A stretch of DNA of 64,000 bases from Haliclystus octoradiatus (Eukaryota > Cnidaria > Staurozoa > Stauromedusae > Haliclystidae): contig OU744448.1 of NCBI GenBank assembly GCA_916610825.1, forward strand, positions 27,488,107 to 27,552,106. The letters are read 5' to 3'. The notes under the pieces are model-generated. The model saw only the letters and a program-made list of their open reading frames with translations. It searched no databases and had not been told where the DNA came from. Position numbers and translations under genes: made by a program. Shown one piece after another: positions 12,475-27,400 of the stretch. Within the stretch, counting starts at the first letter, position 1; each line of letters starts with the position of its first letter.

Positions 12475-15400
12475 CTGAGAATGATCTTTATCAACATGTG
12501 TTACATGGTGAAGTAGAATTAGAATCATTACTTATAACACATTTACAAAATACAAATGCTGATGATGAATCATTAGTATTTATTCCAATGGAAAGAAAAG
12601 TATTAAAAGTAGCCCTTGAACATTTAAATGAAGCTGTATCAACTGCAAAAGAATTAGAAAATGTTAATGTAAGTTTTGTTCAAGCCCAATTAACGCCTGC
12701 GAAATAAAGTTCATGAGTTCATGAACGTGAAATTGCCCAAAAGTTCATGAACTGTTCATGAGCCAACAAAAAAATGTTCATGAACTGTTCATGAAGTTCA
12801 TGAACTGTTCATGAACTCATGGATTTTTTTCGCAGGGGAAAATATGAACTAAAATGGCACATTTTATTTCATGGCGTAGAACGGTTGAGTAACTCAAACT
12901 GCCTCATTTATTATGCAAGTATCGATATCAGTTATTTACAGTTTTTAATTCATGAACGTTAGCTGTTAGATGGTCCAATTTAATTTTCATAGACTTTTTC
13001 ATGAACAGTTCATGAAACTTTGCAATTTAACGTTCACGAAGTATTTTCACCGGGAAGCCAATAATAAGGGGTTACTAAAAGGAAAAGTCAGAATAAAATT
13101 AAATCATCATTTCACATACAAATAAGACAATACAGTCAAATCTGCTATAACGGCCACTCTGATAGAACGGCCACTCATACAGAACGGCCACATTAAGTAT
13201 TTCTCCTGCCATTTTCTTTTGTTTTCTGTCCCTATAGAGCGGTCATCTCTCTAACGCGGCCAGCGGCCACTTTTTATCATTTGTTTTGTATCCAAACATC
13301 TCATACAACGGCCACTTTTGTATATTTTGTCCGTGTTTCTTTGAAAGTTATACAATTATTTTGTAAACAAGCGATTTCAAAACAATAGTTTGCATGAATA
13401 GTTTATGTAATTCAAAGCAGACGTGATCGAATTGCGTTTAATTCTTTTGTTTGTTCAAGTGTGAAAGGTCAACACATTAGTGTGAATGTCAAAAAAACGT
13501 GAGCAATTTGAACGATAAAGCGACGCGACTAACAAACAAACACGGAGAGAATATTTTCTTGCAAGTTTACAACTCTAACCATGCTCTCATTATTCTAACC
13601 AAAATATCATTAAACTGAAGAAGTCTCATCTTTTTCGAAATAAATTTAATTGTTGCTGTATTTTATTCATCTTTTTTTGCTGACTATAATTTATCATTCA
13701 ACTCTGCTTGAACTTTTCTATTTTCTATCAACATTTACTTTTTTGTTATTTAATATAAAGTAATTTATTATTTGAATAAAGAATTATACTACAGTTGTAG
13801 TTTCATTTCTCAATTCTCATTTATTTTATCTGTGATGAATTTGCAATATCCTTGTGTTGGTTTGCTTTATCCATTGTTCTATTCTATTGTTCTATGATTC
13901 TATTGTTTTTGACAGAACGGCCACTCTTATATAGCGGCCAATTTACGGCCGGCTATTTAGTGGCCGTTATAGACAGATTTGACTGTAGCTTCATTCGCTT
14001 TCAATGACAGAGCAAAACCACATTTTCTTTTATACATATATGGGATATTTAGAAAGGAAACCTCACTTACCTTAGATGGTTTTCAGGAAGTTCCCTCTGG
14101 TTTGCTTGGTGGCTGGTAATATTGTTTCAAATTCCAATGATAGTAAGTTTGATGACACTATTTCAGAAATGTTAATATCAATAGCAAAAACGCTTTTAAG
14201 TTACAAGTCTTTTTTCCTGGAATACAATAGGCTTTACAGTTATACAGAAATATATATGTGTAGTGTATGCTTGTTTGATCATACGAAAAGAGAATTATTA
14301 CTTGATAAATATAATAACCCTATGTGTACATGCTTTCTTGAAAAATCTTATGATCAGTTGATTGATCAATTGATTGTTGCCTGTTTTAATTTAGAGATGT
14401 ATTTGTTCATTTTTTGAGTATAGATGTGATTTGAATATTTATAAAGTATACGTTTTAATAATAATAATATAATAATAATAATGGTGGGATTGTTCCACAT
14501 CAGTTCTTGGTATAGTGCTCAATGAAAATTCCAACGTAAATCTAGCGTGTTTCATTTTTGACTCTCATTCTAATGTATTTATTTCACACATTTTAAATTT
14601 GAAATTTCTGGTGCCAAAAGTATGATTCAAATGTTGGTGTTGCATTGGGCTTCAAAAGCCTATATTGATGATTGTAGTCACTATGCATATTCAGATATAT
14701 TTCCATATTATAGGTCGCACAGAAGTTTACTGCTGTATGTTTGCTTGCTAAAGCAAATTTTGTATCTGGTAATTACGAAGGAGCATTACGGTATCTAAAT
14801 GAATTAGAATTTAAGGATATCAACTATGATGCATTTCCAAAGCGAGATCAACTTCTTTTATCTGAAGCTGCTGCATTAAAAGGTAAATTCTAGACTCGCA
14901 TGCTACTGTTCGTGAACCATGAGTTTTGCAGGGTTAAAAGCTGCTACAGTCAAACCTGTTTGTAACAGATCTACTGTAAATAAACTTACTGCTTTGTACA
15001 GTACTATTATATACTATGATACTTTATGCACTTTATGCATTTTGAATATCTGAAAACCTACTGAAACCATTACTAGAAACTTACTGGATAGGCCTACTAA
15101 ATTAGGCACTTTTATGTAGCTTTCAAATTTTAATTAAATAATTTATTTAATAATAGACATTACTCTTTGATGAAATGTGTTTTGTAAATTTTACAATCAA
15201 ACCGATTTGATAATGAAGAAGAATTGTAAAATTATCAAAAATCTCATTGATATGCAGTACCCTGCCTCATTTGCTCAACTATCTTCTTGGGTGTTCTAAA
15301 ACTCGAGTGTGCAAACATTTATGTAAGTCTTTATTTTTAACGGAATTATGTGCATAATTAATGATTATTACATTCTTCTCAGGTCTTTCAATGGAGTATG

Positions 15401-18400
15401 TTGCTGCTATTCAAGACTCTCAATGCGTATTTGAAAATGTTGCATCTTGCTATCTATTATCTACTGAAATTGCATTATTGGTTTTAACTGAAGTACACAA
15501 GTTTGGTAGTTTGAAACGAAATCCAGATCAAGAACCTGTTCCTGTTGATATTGGTGTTTTCATTAGTACTGCATTTGTGCGCTATTGTCAAATACTATTG
15601 ATCATGGGGTAAGTTGTTTTATTAGATTTTGGAATTTCATTCCTGTATCTGATTGGTTCAACACTTTTTTCCTTAAAATTCAACAAACATGCAACAACAG
15701 TAGTTTCAACAGAAGGCTCAATACTTGAATGCCTTTCCCCTGCGAAAAACAGTTCAGAAGTCGATGAATAGCTTGTGAACAATTCATGAACTGTTTTTCG
15801 CAAGGATTAAGATAATTATTAATAGAAAGTGAATCTTCAAATTAATAATTCGCTGCTTTCGAATTAATATTTCATAGTTAAGCTACGTTAGGTTGTATCA
15901 TTCCATTGCCAATGTTGTGAGTACTCGTTACAAAGGTAACCCGTTACTTGGTACTCGTTACTTGGTTTGAAGTAATTTTAAGGGTAATTAATTACTTTTT
16001 TGAGGAAAGTAATAAGTAAGTAATCAATTACTTTTTCAAGTAATGAGTATTTGCAGCCATAAAGTAATTGACGTTACTTCCCGATTACTTTACGAAATAC
16101 TTTATTCCCGATTTATTTCATTGTTTTGTTATTATGAAGTAGGTATATTGTTTTCAGTGCATAATTGTTGTAGAGTCCTAACTGATTTGAAATGATTGTT
16201 GTTTGTGTGAAGCTGGTTATTGTTTTCTAAATGTTTTGATTTTGAAATTATATCAGCAGCAGCAAGATTTTCGAAATAAACTATTTCATTGTTTACATAG
16301 AATTTATTCGTCACGCCATTTGACACTTCTGTTGTTCAAAGTTGAAAATGTCAATACATTTAGACTTGATGAGAAAAACACGCAAATGTTTTTGACTTAT
16401 GAATGAATAATATGATATTTCATCGATGAAAAACATAATCTTTTGCAACAATTTTTCAAAAAGTCATATTCAAACACAAAAATTGACACTGAGATTAATC
16501 ACATTAATTTGACAAAACTATTCGAAAAAAATTTAATTATTTTATAATTTCTTTTTTACATGCGTATGTATATTTATTGTTTGGTCGTTCAAAGTTTTGA
16601 ATATTTCAATGTTGTTTGACTATGGTTCAGCTACAGACAGTAAACATATTATAATAAACGCTTCCTGTCTAGCCTAAAATACATATAATTTTGAATCTTT
16701 ACAGACAGAATGTTTTGATAAATATTCCAAAAGTAACAAAATAATTAGTAATTAATTACTTTTTCGTCGAAGTAATTAGTAATTTGTAATTAATTATTTT
16801 TCTCAGAAAAGTAATTAGTAATGTGATTTTTGAATTTTTGGTAAAAGTAATTTGTAATCTAATTAATTACTTTTTCAAGTAATTCTCACAACACTGTCCA
16901 TTGCTTTGTTGTTTATTACTTATATTGTTTCCAAAAAACCAAACCATAAAATTAATGTTTGAGAGTTCCATGATAACTAGCCAATCATAACACATTCGAA
17001 CTACGACGCGTTATGTCATAAATATGCTTAGTAAGCACTATTGATATTTCCTTATAATTGTGAGATTTGTTTGTCAGCATAATTGTTAACCAGTTATTTT
17101 AGATCCAGTTGTTTTCGATCCGAAATTCCTATTAGACGAAGCCTTTAATACTTTCCAAACCCTTTCTTTCGTTAGATACGAGCCTAAACTGTGTCTGGAC
17201 GCTCTTCGTTAGGCTTGGTTTGCAGTTTTTGATAAGAAAAAGCTCCTTTAAAACGATCTGTTTTAGTCAAAAATCATTCAAAGCTTTGTGTGTTCCAAGC
17301 GACCGCAATCGTCCAAAGTCGATACACTTTAACTTATCAATCCTCTTATAATACCGTTGGAATTTGATTTAAATAACCTTATCCAATAAGATTGAGTTCT
17401 ATATTTATTTTTCGTGCTTTTTATTTTATTTAAATCTTTATATTATCATCGAAAGAAACGATTTTAAAACAACAACATTTGGAAATAAGGCTTGTATGTT
17501 ATAAATTTGATAATGCAGTCAGTATTATTCCACATCAATTTCCTTTTTTTCTAGGAGCGTCCATGAAGCAATTAACTTTTGTCGTCAAGTGCTTCAAGCG
17601 ACTGAAAGCAGATCAACATTAACGTTGAGAAAGGTAATATTTTCTAATACTGTAGCTTAACATTTTTTCAAGGACTTACACATTAATAATGTTACATTTC
17701 CAATCCTATATAATTGTGATTGACAGCACTGTCTCGTAGGAACAATTGGTTGTTTGTTTGAGAGACATAACAAATGTAAGAACATGTGTGCACCGGCAAG
17801 GATTTAAACCCCTGTCTCTCGCACAATGTGCGGCTACTCTACCACTGAGCTACTAGTGCACTCATTTCTGTAGCTAAAAATTTTGTGCTTTATGCGATCC
17901 TCAGAAAATATTTATATGTATAGTATTTAGCTCTCTTTAAACCATTGGCTTTGACACTGTTTATTTGCTTGTATTCTCATGTTAAGAAATGGTTCTGAAA
18001 TCACGAACATGAAATTTCCCAATTGTTCATGAACTTATGAATCTTTTTTCACAGTAGTTTAACCAGTAACCATATTATATTGTTACCAATATCTACAAAT
18101 ATAAATGCCAAATTCTGTATGGTGTGTGTAATGTAATGTGGAATATAATTCAATTAAACAACATTGGAATGTGTATTACAAGTTAGAACATAGTAAATAT
18201 ATTTCATAGACTGTGCGGTCCAATTTTCCGTTGTTTTCTCTATCGTTTTTCAAAATATCGATTTTTTCAGTCGTTGTTCGGATGAGCTTCGATTTTTATT
18301 TCATTTGAGAAAATATACCATTTCAATTGTATCAATTGTATGGCTTTCATAATTTAGATTTCAAATTTGATGACATAATTTTATATTGACAGCTAGAAGT

Positions 18401-21400
18401 CCAATAAATAGATTTCTCAAGTTATGATTTCAAAGTTTCAAAATTTAAACCTATTGTTGTTTAACATTTTTTATTCCGAGTAACTGCAATGTTTTATCTT
18501 CTAAGGACTTACTTCATACCGGAATGATGCCTATAAGAATGAAATGCCTGACAAAAACAATCCAAATTATAATATCCTAGACCCCGGAAGGCTAGACAAA
18601 ATTCAGAAGAAAATTGATGTTTTTAATGATTTTCTGGTCAAACCTCAACAAGAAAATTCAGAAGAAAAAGTTGAAATGCCCCTAGGATTTCAGAAGGCTG
18701 AACCTTTTGTCGGACCCTGGTTAATATTTTGTTATGATTTTCTTTACAGAGAATCACTCTTGAACTGGCTCACATGCTATTGACAGGGATTTCATCATCA
18801 ACATTTCATCCTCCTGCCAATGAAATGAGATCTCGCTCTTGTTCTGCAGGTGAATCTCATGTTGATAGTTTTCAAACTTCTTCTGCAATGTCTCCTTCGT
18901 TATCAAGTAGTTTTAACTCTCGTCTACTTCACAAGAAAGAAGGGTAAGGTTGTCAGCATTTTGTTTCTAGTCAATAATGTAAATAAGATATACTCACATC
19001 AGTTTGTAGTCAAATCAGAAATTATGGACTGTATGATCAATTACCCTTGTATTGTTAACATCATCTCCTTGCTAAAAGTAATCTTATAATGCATGGAATT
19101 TTCTATCTGAGAAATTATGCTCTTTTTAAGAAATAAGATAAATTCTCTTTATTATTTTGGCTTTAAGTCGGCCACTAGGTATGTCACAAATTTCACAAAA
19201 TCCCACTTACTTTAAGTGTTGTTATTTATACTGTTCGTCGGTCTCCTAACAGGGCCTGTCACCATTTTAATCCCTGTTTTAAATCCTTCCTATTTATTCT
19301 TTGTTTATCTGATAATGCTGTTGAATTAAAGTTATGTAACAAATGTTCAATTATCCATCATCAGAGTCTGCCAAAAGGTTCAGCCTTCTGGAATCCTAAA
19401 GGCATTTCAACATTTTCTTTTGAATTTTTTGTTGAAGTTTGACCTATAAATCATAAAAATGTAAATTTTCTTTTGAATTCCTACTTATGTTGTTGGAAAT
19501 ATCTTATCTTATCAATTATCTTATTTTTGAAAACAATTTACTTAAAAAGGCTTTATTTTCTCTGGGCCTAATGCTCTTGCTTATTCTGCTTACAACTACA
19601 TCTGGCCCTTCTAACTTTGTAAATCTTTCACTTCTATATTCGTTATTCTCACAGCGAAGCATTCAACCCAGGCCCTAATATTTTGTTTATTTGAATACTT
19701 ATCTACGTTATTGTTGACAAGACAAAGGGTTTTTTTTAGCAAGGGATAGGAAACACTTGACTGATTATTTTTGAAATGTTGATAACTGCCTTGTGTTGAT
19801 TTACTCAATTTAGTTAATTTACTTGATCTTTTTAGGTTGTTTTGTCCAAACGATGAACTTGAAGAAGCTATCCTTGTTTTGCTATTGAATGAATCTATGG
19901 TTAGTTAGTTAACTTGAAGTGTACATCCTTGATATTTGGGAGATTTCGTCATTAGATAGAAAATATTTTTCTACTCGCACATGTTGTTCTTGCGTTTTCG
20001 CTTTGCCAAAGTGACGATTTTGGGCTATTTTTGTGTCTCATTATTATTAATATACCAAAAACCCGTTTATTTTGCACAAGAGGGTTCACACTGGAAATAA
20101 TACAGTGTGCAAAACCAAATGACTTTCTGATTTTGGAAGGCTCGGCTCAAGATGTAGAGGAATATTTAATTACAATTTGTCGGCCAATTACAGAGATACA
20201 AGTCTCTTGAAAGTCAATCGTTTTTAGTTTTGGATTACCACTTGCCTATAACTCTCTACCAAGTTAATGTAAAGAATTGCAGCAACGTTTTTGCTACTTT
20301 TAGACAGAAGCTGAAGACTGAACTTTTTAGAGAAGCGTATATTGCATTGTAACCTTTTTAATTCCTTATATAGTTATTGATTTTAATTTTTAAATTGTTT
20401 GATCTTTTATCATTGGTGAACTTTTAAATATTTGTATATAATTATTATTTATTTATTGCACTGCACATTGTGGAGATTTTCTCGTAAAGGGCGCTTTATA
20501 AATACTCATCTTATTATTGTTATTATTATTAGTTGCTACAAGACACTCATATGCTTAGAATTACTTACCACGGTGACATCATTACAATAATAAAAGGATC
20601 GATTCATTTTCCATGACATTTTTGTCTAATTGAAAGTTTGCATAATTTTCACAACTTTTTCATTACGTTGTTTAACACTGTACAATAGTTTTAATTTAAT
20701 AGCAAGAAAACAATGGAATTGTATCCATGATTTTTCAAATGTTTACTTTTTTTGCAAACTTTCCACAACTTTCACATAGTGGTAGTTTGAATTACTTTCA
20801 TGAATAAAAATTGTATTTTGTTCTTGATATACCTGTTGGAACAACTATAAAAGTGTATTTAACTGAAGCTGCTGTGACATACATTTGACAGAAAAAGCAA
20901 TTGGTAACAACATAATTTAATATTTTATCAAGGTCAACGTTTCGATCACCACTAGTGATCATTTTCAAGATATTTAAACAAATATTTACAAGTTAGTACT
21001 TATATTTATAACAAAATGAAAATTATTACATTAGAAATATTGACAATGGAAACACTTTTTAAAAAATGTTAAAGAACTTTCGATCATTATTGGTGTGCGA
21101 AACCTTGATCTTAATAATATATTAGATTATGTTGTTACCAATTGCTTTTTCTGTCAAATATAAATGTATAAACCACTACAGTCAAACCTGTTATAACGGT
21201 CACCTCTATACAGCGGCCACCTGTCTATAGTGGTCACTCTTGCAATGTCAAAAATAATATTTTCTATTGAATCAAACCTGTATATAAAGGCCACCTGTCT
21301 ATAGTGGTCAATTTATCTACCTCTCTAACTTACCGTTATATACAGGTTTCACTGTATATGTTTGTGTGAATCTATGGTTGTTCATGTTTGTTTGTACATT

Positions 21401-24400
21401 ATATTGTTTATTATGGATCCAGATACTACATTCATGTCAATCTGCTGACCAACAAACTTTAAAGAAAGCATTACCATCAACAACAAGAATGTATGGCTTA
21501 CTTGCTTTGGCGTTGCAGCAAAGAGGACAACTAATGTTGTTATCTGAGGTAAATTTTATCACAGAAAAGCTTTAAACAGTTCTTAATTAAAATTACTTTT
21601 TTTTGCTTTATTAAGCTATGCATATATTTTCATGATTTATTATTTTTATTTTAGAGTTTAGAGAAAGGTTTAAAAGTTTCATGTAATGATTTTCATTTAT
21701 GGTTTCAATTTGGAATTTCTTTAAGTTGTGCTGGAAAGGTAATTATATGCAGCTAAAAATTGTTCACAATTCTGACTATATTTATTGAACTTATTATTTG
21801 ACATTCATAGTTTAGGTAATCTAAAATCGTAAAAATAACTGAAATCATATAACTTATCAATATCTATTATAAATAAGGGCAACACTCTGCCATGCAAATA
21901 AGCCTGAAAACAGACTTTATCACAATAGAACATTGGTCTAACAAACTGATTTAAAAACAGATTTCTCCACTGTGAAAAAAGTTCACGAGTCCACATCATT
22001 CATGAACTGGTTCATTAACTCTTCTCAAAAAATATTCATGAGTTGTTTATGAAGTTCATGAACTTGTGAGCGTTTCTCATCACATTAGCCTTGATTAAAA
22101 AGATATATCATTAAAGTCTACAATTCTAGTAAACTTGGCTGGTGTGTTTATATTATATTAGGTGAATCTGTACTGATCGTGGCAAGCCAATAGACATAGC
22201 TGACACCATTGAATGCCCTAACAACTACGCTTTTGATTTATATTCCAGTTTCAACACTCTTTATTTGTTCTCAATCATTGTTTGAAACTTCAAGAAGAAA
22301 ATTGTATGGTATTATTGCAATGCGCCAAATTGTGCATTAATCATCTTTCCAAGGTATTTATTTTCAGACTCACTTTAGCAGGTTTCACATTACTGTATTT
22401 TTTTCACCCTTGTACAGTGAAACCTGTACATAACATCCAGCCAAGAGAGGTAGATAAATTGACCACTATACGCAGGTGGCCTTTATATACAGGGTGGGTT
22501 CAATAGAAAATACTATTTTAGACATATCAAGAGTGACCACTATAGGCAGGTGGCTGCTATATAAAGGTGACTGGTATAACAGGTTTGACTGTAATTGTTA
22601 TTACTTTTACATGTTTCCTATTGGAACCCTTACAATAAACCAAAATGTCATAGCGTTCAGACTATGTTTGAAATTTGAGTTCTTGTGTCTGATCTAAGAA
22701 ATCAAATTAAAATTAATTAATTACAATTTTATATTCTTGCAAAATCAATCCATTAACATTGTTATGAATAGCTTGCAAATTTTATGGGAAGGTCATACAC
22801 AGTTCATAAACATCTCATTAATGATATCAGTCATTCACGAAATTTTTCATGTACATTACATATAGGTAGAATGAAAATGAGGGTTATTTTATTGAACTTT
22901 CCAAGAGCTCCCTTATGAAAAAATCTTCTGAGTTCTTGAACAGCTTGTGGAAATTGGGCCATTCAGTGTTTGTGAACATTTTTCACGGGGTGATTCATTA
23001 GCTATAGTGACTATTCACAAACCATTTCTCCTGCGAAAAAATTGCTTAGCTTTTTTCGGTTTGAACTGTTCATGAACTGTTCATAGACAATTTGTGGACA
23101 GTTTGTAAGCTTATAAATAAAAATTGGTCAGAAACATTTGGCCAGATTTTCATGAATCTTCCCATGAACATTTCATTATATGTTTATCAAAATTAGGCCA
23201 TTTAACACAGACTGAGGAAGGAATTACTGTAATATTAAATACATAAAATCAATTTTTAAGTAACTTTTATATTTTCAATTTCTCATTAAACTGTGAAACA
23301 TTTCCCCCTTCTTGACATTGTACACTATGTTCATCATTCTCATTTGTTATTTCACACACACATTTTCGGGACGTGAGAAAAATTGGGATACCAAGTCATA
23401 TGGGATACTTTGGTAATCGAGGAAGTCAACACTAATTTGTATGAGGAATGTAATGTAGAAGTTCCCTTTGCATATAGGACAATAATCAAGTGGACATTAA
23501 CCCCTAGGTTATACGCTGTACTTTCAAGACGTGATCCATCAAAAATAATAATATAACTTGGCAAAGTACAACGATTCATTTTTAGGTTGAACCAAAATCG
23601 AAAGTACGGCTGATTGAGGCGTAATCATGCTGTAGGTAGAAATTTATTTATGAAGCCATTGACGACAAACTAGTAGATGTGGATTAAAATGGCAATACAA
23701 ACAGCTGGGCTCTATATATATCACTATAAATCTTGGATATACTGAATCGCTACTGAAAACCCTCTGAAAACATACTGGAATGGGATTGGGTACTAATATA
23801 AAACCATACTGAAATTCACCAAACTTTCTTATTCTACTGAAAAACTACTGAATTGCTGATTTTTGAAGATGTTTGCTACTGAAAATGTTGTAAGCTACTG
23901 ATGAAAAGAGCCCATTTAGTAGCCCATTCAGTAGCCTATTTAGTAAGTTTTCAGTAGGTTTTCAGTAGGTTTTCAGATTTTCAAAATTCAAAGTGTACAC
24001 AGGGTTGATTCAATGATTCCTACTTTTAATATCACTACAGTGGCTGTTGTAACAGGTTAAATTGTTGAGGTTTATTTGGTCATATACATTTGTTTGAAAT
24101 ATTGCTTTGTTTTATTTAGTTTCAAGAAGCATTGAATTACAGTATGAAAGCTCAAGACTGTGCTGATAATCAATTCGATAAAGCGAATGCATTGTTAGCA
24201 TGTGGTATATCAAGTAGTCTACTTTCTAATCAGGGTAAAATAATGATCAACATCTTTATTGTTTTGTACAAGGAAAGAGCCAGACATAAAACTTTGAATA
24301 GCGTTAACTTTTTCATATTCTATATTAAATTTTCTACGTCATTTTCTGATCAAGATTCAGATTGTGATTTTCTGACGCATTTTTGTTTTCTCCTTACGTG

Positions 24401-27400
24401 CCTCTTGTGCACAACTAAGCGAGAATCATTTTGATGTTGTGAGTTTAAAATTAGTATTTGTTTTTTAATGAAATCCATGTATATTTTTAATATGAACATG
24501 ACATTTTTCCATCTTCTAAAATATCAAAAGATTTTCGAAGTATGAAATGTACGCCAAGGCAAATTAATATTAAAACATGTTTTAAACACACATAATAATG
24601 GCTAATGCCAGTAATTGTATTGCAGGCTATTTATGAAATATTTTTGAATGTTTCCCCCGAAATCTGATTTGTTAAAAAATCCAAAGCTATTTCAAAACCC
24701 TTATACTTTACATATAACTCTCGAAAGCTTGTAGTTGACTTTTTTCTAAATACGATATGGAACTTAGATGTTGTGAGACATCTTATGGAAGACAAGGTAT
24801 TTTACTTTACTAAGCACTCAAGATGCTGTGAAAAAATAACACATATAATTTACCAAGCACCTCTTGCTTAGATAATTCTTTTGTATGAGAATAATTTATT
24901 TCATAATTTCTATTGCAGCTTCTCATTATGATGCAAAGCTACGACTTCAACAGCAAGCTATTGATTATACAGAGAAGTAAGATTCAAAGGATTAATTGCA
25001 TTCAAATTTTATTATACATTATATAATATAGGCCTATGCTCTCACTAAACCTATTCTAAAACTTATCAGATATTATTCATGAGCAAATGAGGTTGTCCAA
25101 TGATTGATATTCTATTGTTTCCAGAAGTGACCTTACTCATTTTGACTGTAAATGTGTGTTGACTTATATTTGAACTTTATAGTTTTCAATTTTATTTGGT
25201 CTTTAGACTTATATAGTCGTGCTTATACAGTATTGTTTATTACAAACTCTGATAAGTCAAACTAATCTTGTTAAATATGTTTATTAGCTTTGTAAGAAAA
25301 CCAAGATGGAGTCAACAGATTCTTTGTTTGGTTCATTCCCCTGTGAAAATTTCATGAACGGTTCATGAACGGTTCGTGAACGTTAAATGTCACAATTTTT
25401 CATGAACCGTTCATGAACGTTGCGGAACATTCATGAACACAGAAAAATAGTTATTTGTAAAAGTTCATGAATTGTTCATGAACAGTTCATGAACTGTTCA
25501 CGAACGGTTCATGAACTGTTCATGAACCGTTCATTATTGGTGCCATTTAACATTCATGAACATCTTGGTAAAAATAAATCTAACTAACAACATTGTACCA
25601 ATAAATGTCATTTTCTGTCACCTGATTGTTTATTTATTCAAAGCCTTTTTGGAAGGCTTTTTACCCAAAGGGTCCTTACAGTTATTATCAATTCTGCTAT
25701 TTGTTGCAAATTACAAAAACGCACATCTCAATCAGAAGTTTGATCTGCCTTCCAGAAACCTTTGTTTCTAGGTTGCCATGTTCTATTGGACCTTAGTTTA
25801 GATGTTATGATTATGATGTACTCAGCACTGTTCATTCAACTGACAATTATATTCACTAGTATAGCCTATAACCAGTATATTTCCAACTGTGCAGTACTTG
25901 TCTAAATATGGTTTCCAACTATTATAATGTAAACCAGGATCCAACCCGGAATTGAAGTCAAATCACTCAGTTAGATATCTCTATGAATCTTGGATATATA
26001 CTGAATCGCAACTGAAAACATACTGGAATGGTAGCCTATAAGTTATTAAAAAATGGTACTGAACTTCACCAGACACTTCAATTAAATCTAGATTCTAGAA
26101 CAGTACTGTATTTGAAATTTAAAAGCTACTATTCAGTAAATTTTCACTAGGTTGTCAGTACGAGTTAAATTTTTCAAAATTTGTAATGTTAATTCTGGGT
26201 GAATATGTACATACTTACTGCAACAACTCTTATTTTGGTATTTTTGTTTATATCCTAATTGATATTATCTGGTTTTGATGTTAGAGCATATGAACTTGAT
26301 TCCAATGATGATGAGATTTGTTTTCATCTTGCCTTTTGTCAAGCAAGTTCCCACAAGGTACAGTCCTACTATAGTTGAGTTGATTCATAGACCACATAAC
26401 AGCTTTATCAGATACTCAGGGGGCATTTCAATGGCTACTCAGGGACAATTCTTCACATCCTTCACAGAAACATTATTCGTTAACCATTGATAGTTTTAAC
26501 TAGAATTATTTATCAGGTAAAAATGAATTGTTATCAGAATTTCAAAAGTTCATTCAGCGATACGAAAACCATTTTCAAAAGTGTAAGCAATCTGATTTGA
26601 TTCGATATAGAATGCTAAATTAATCATCCAGTTACATGAGTTGCCATCAAATTGCTCTATATATTTTAAATTCTTATCTGGTCCATGTTAGCTGATTGCT
26701 GGGAATATAAATTTCAAATCTTTGAATGGATAATTCTAATAATGTTAAAAGTAAGTAATGTAGAGGGTGTCACCCTACCAAAGGCACCCGCATCATTCCT
26801 CTAGAAACTCACCACTCCTCTAATTCTAGAGAAGTGGCTCTTTTCACTAAGAGCAATGATATTAAACGCTCTTTACTGATCTCAGCTGCGACACTGCAGA
26901 TCAATTTTAACAGATTTCATGGCAGACATATCTCGATTGCACAGCAGGTACTCACAATGCAATTCCCTCTGGCCCATTCCATCTGCCATCCTCAGATGAT
27001 ACTCATTTGATGTTTTAGATAAAGTCAAGGCTGAGTTGACCTTAGGGGTATTTAAACCACAGTCGATCAGCTATGATCCGGTCTGAAGTTTGGCTACTCT
27101 GCCATCTGAGCTAATCCTCCTTAATAATATTACACAGAATACAATTTATCCGCTACAAATTTGATACAAATTTATAACAGCTTTGAATGTGATATATGAA
27201 CAAATTTCTACTTTAGCTGAGTGCATCATTGAAAAGTATTGGTAAATGTCTTTCATTGAATCCATACCATTTACATTGCCTCCATTTACTAGCTTTGGTG
27301 ATTTCAGCTAAGAACAAGGTAGGTAGAACTATTTATTCAAGGGGAGAACCCGTTGAGGTGTTTCAAGCACATTGAGCATGGGTCTACAGTTCAAACTGTT

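Noticed and set aside
17788-17862. Possible functional tRNA gene (minus)
   Set aside because: The spacing before the D-stem and the unpaired anticodon and T stems rule out a normal cloverleaf; annotated as SINE-like instead.
18544-18783. 79-codon open frame next to a TTC7 exon
   Set aside because: It is out of frame with the exon at 18750 and belongs to dispersed repeat family B.
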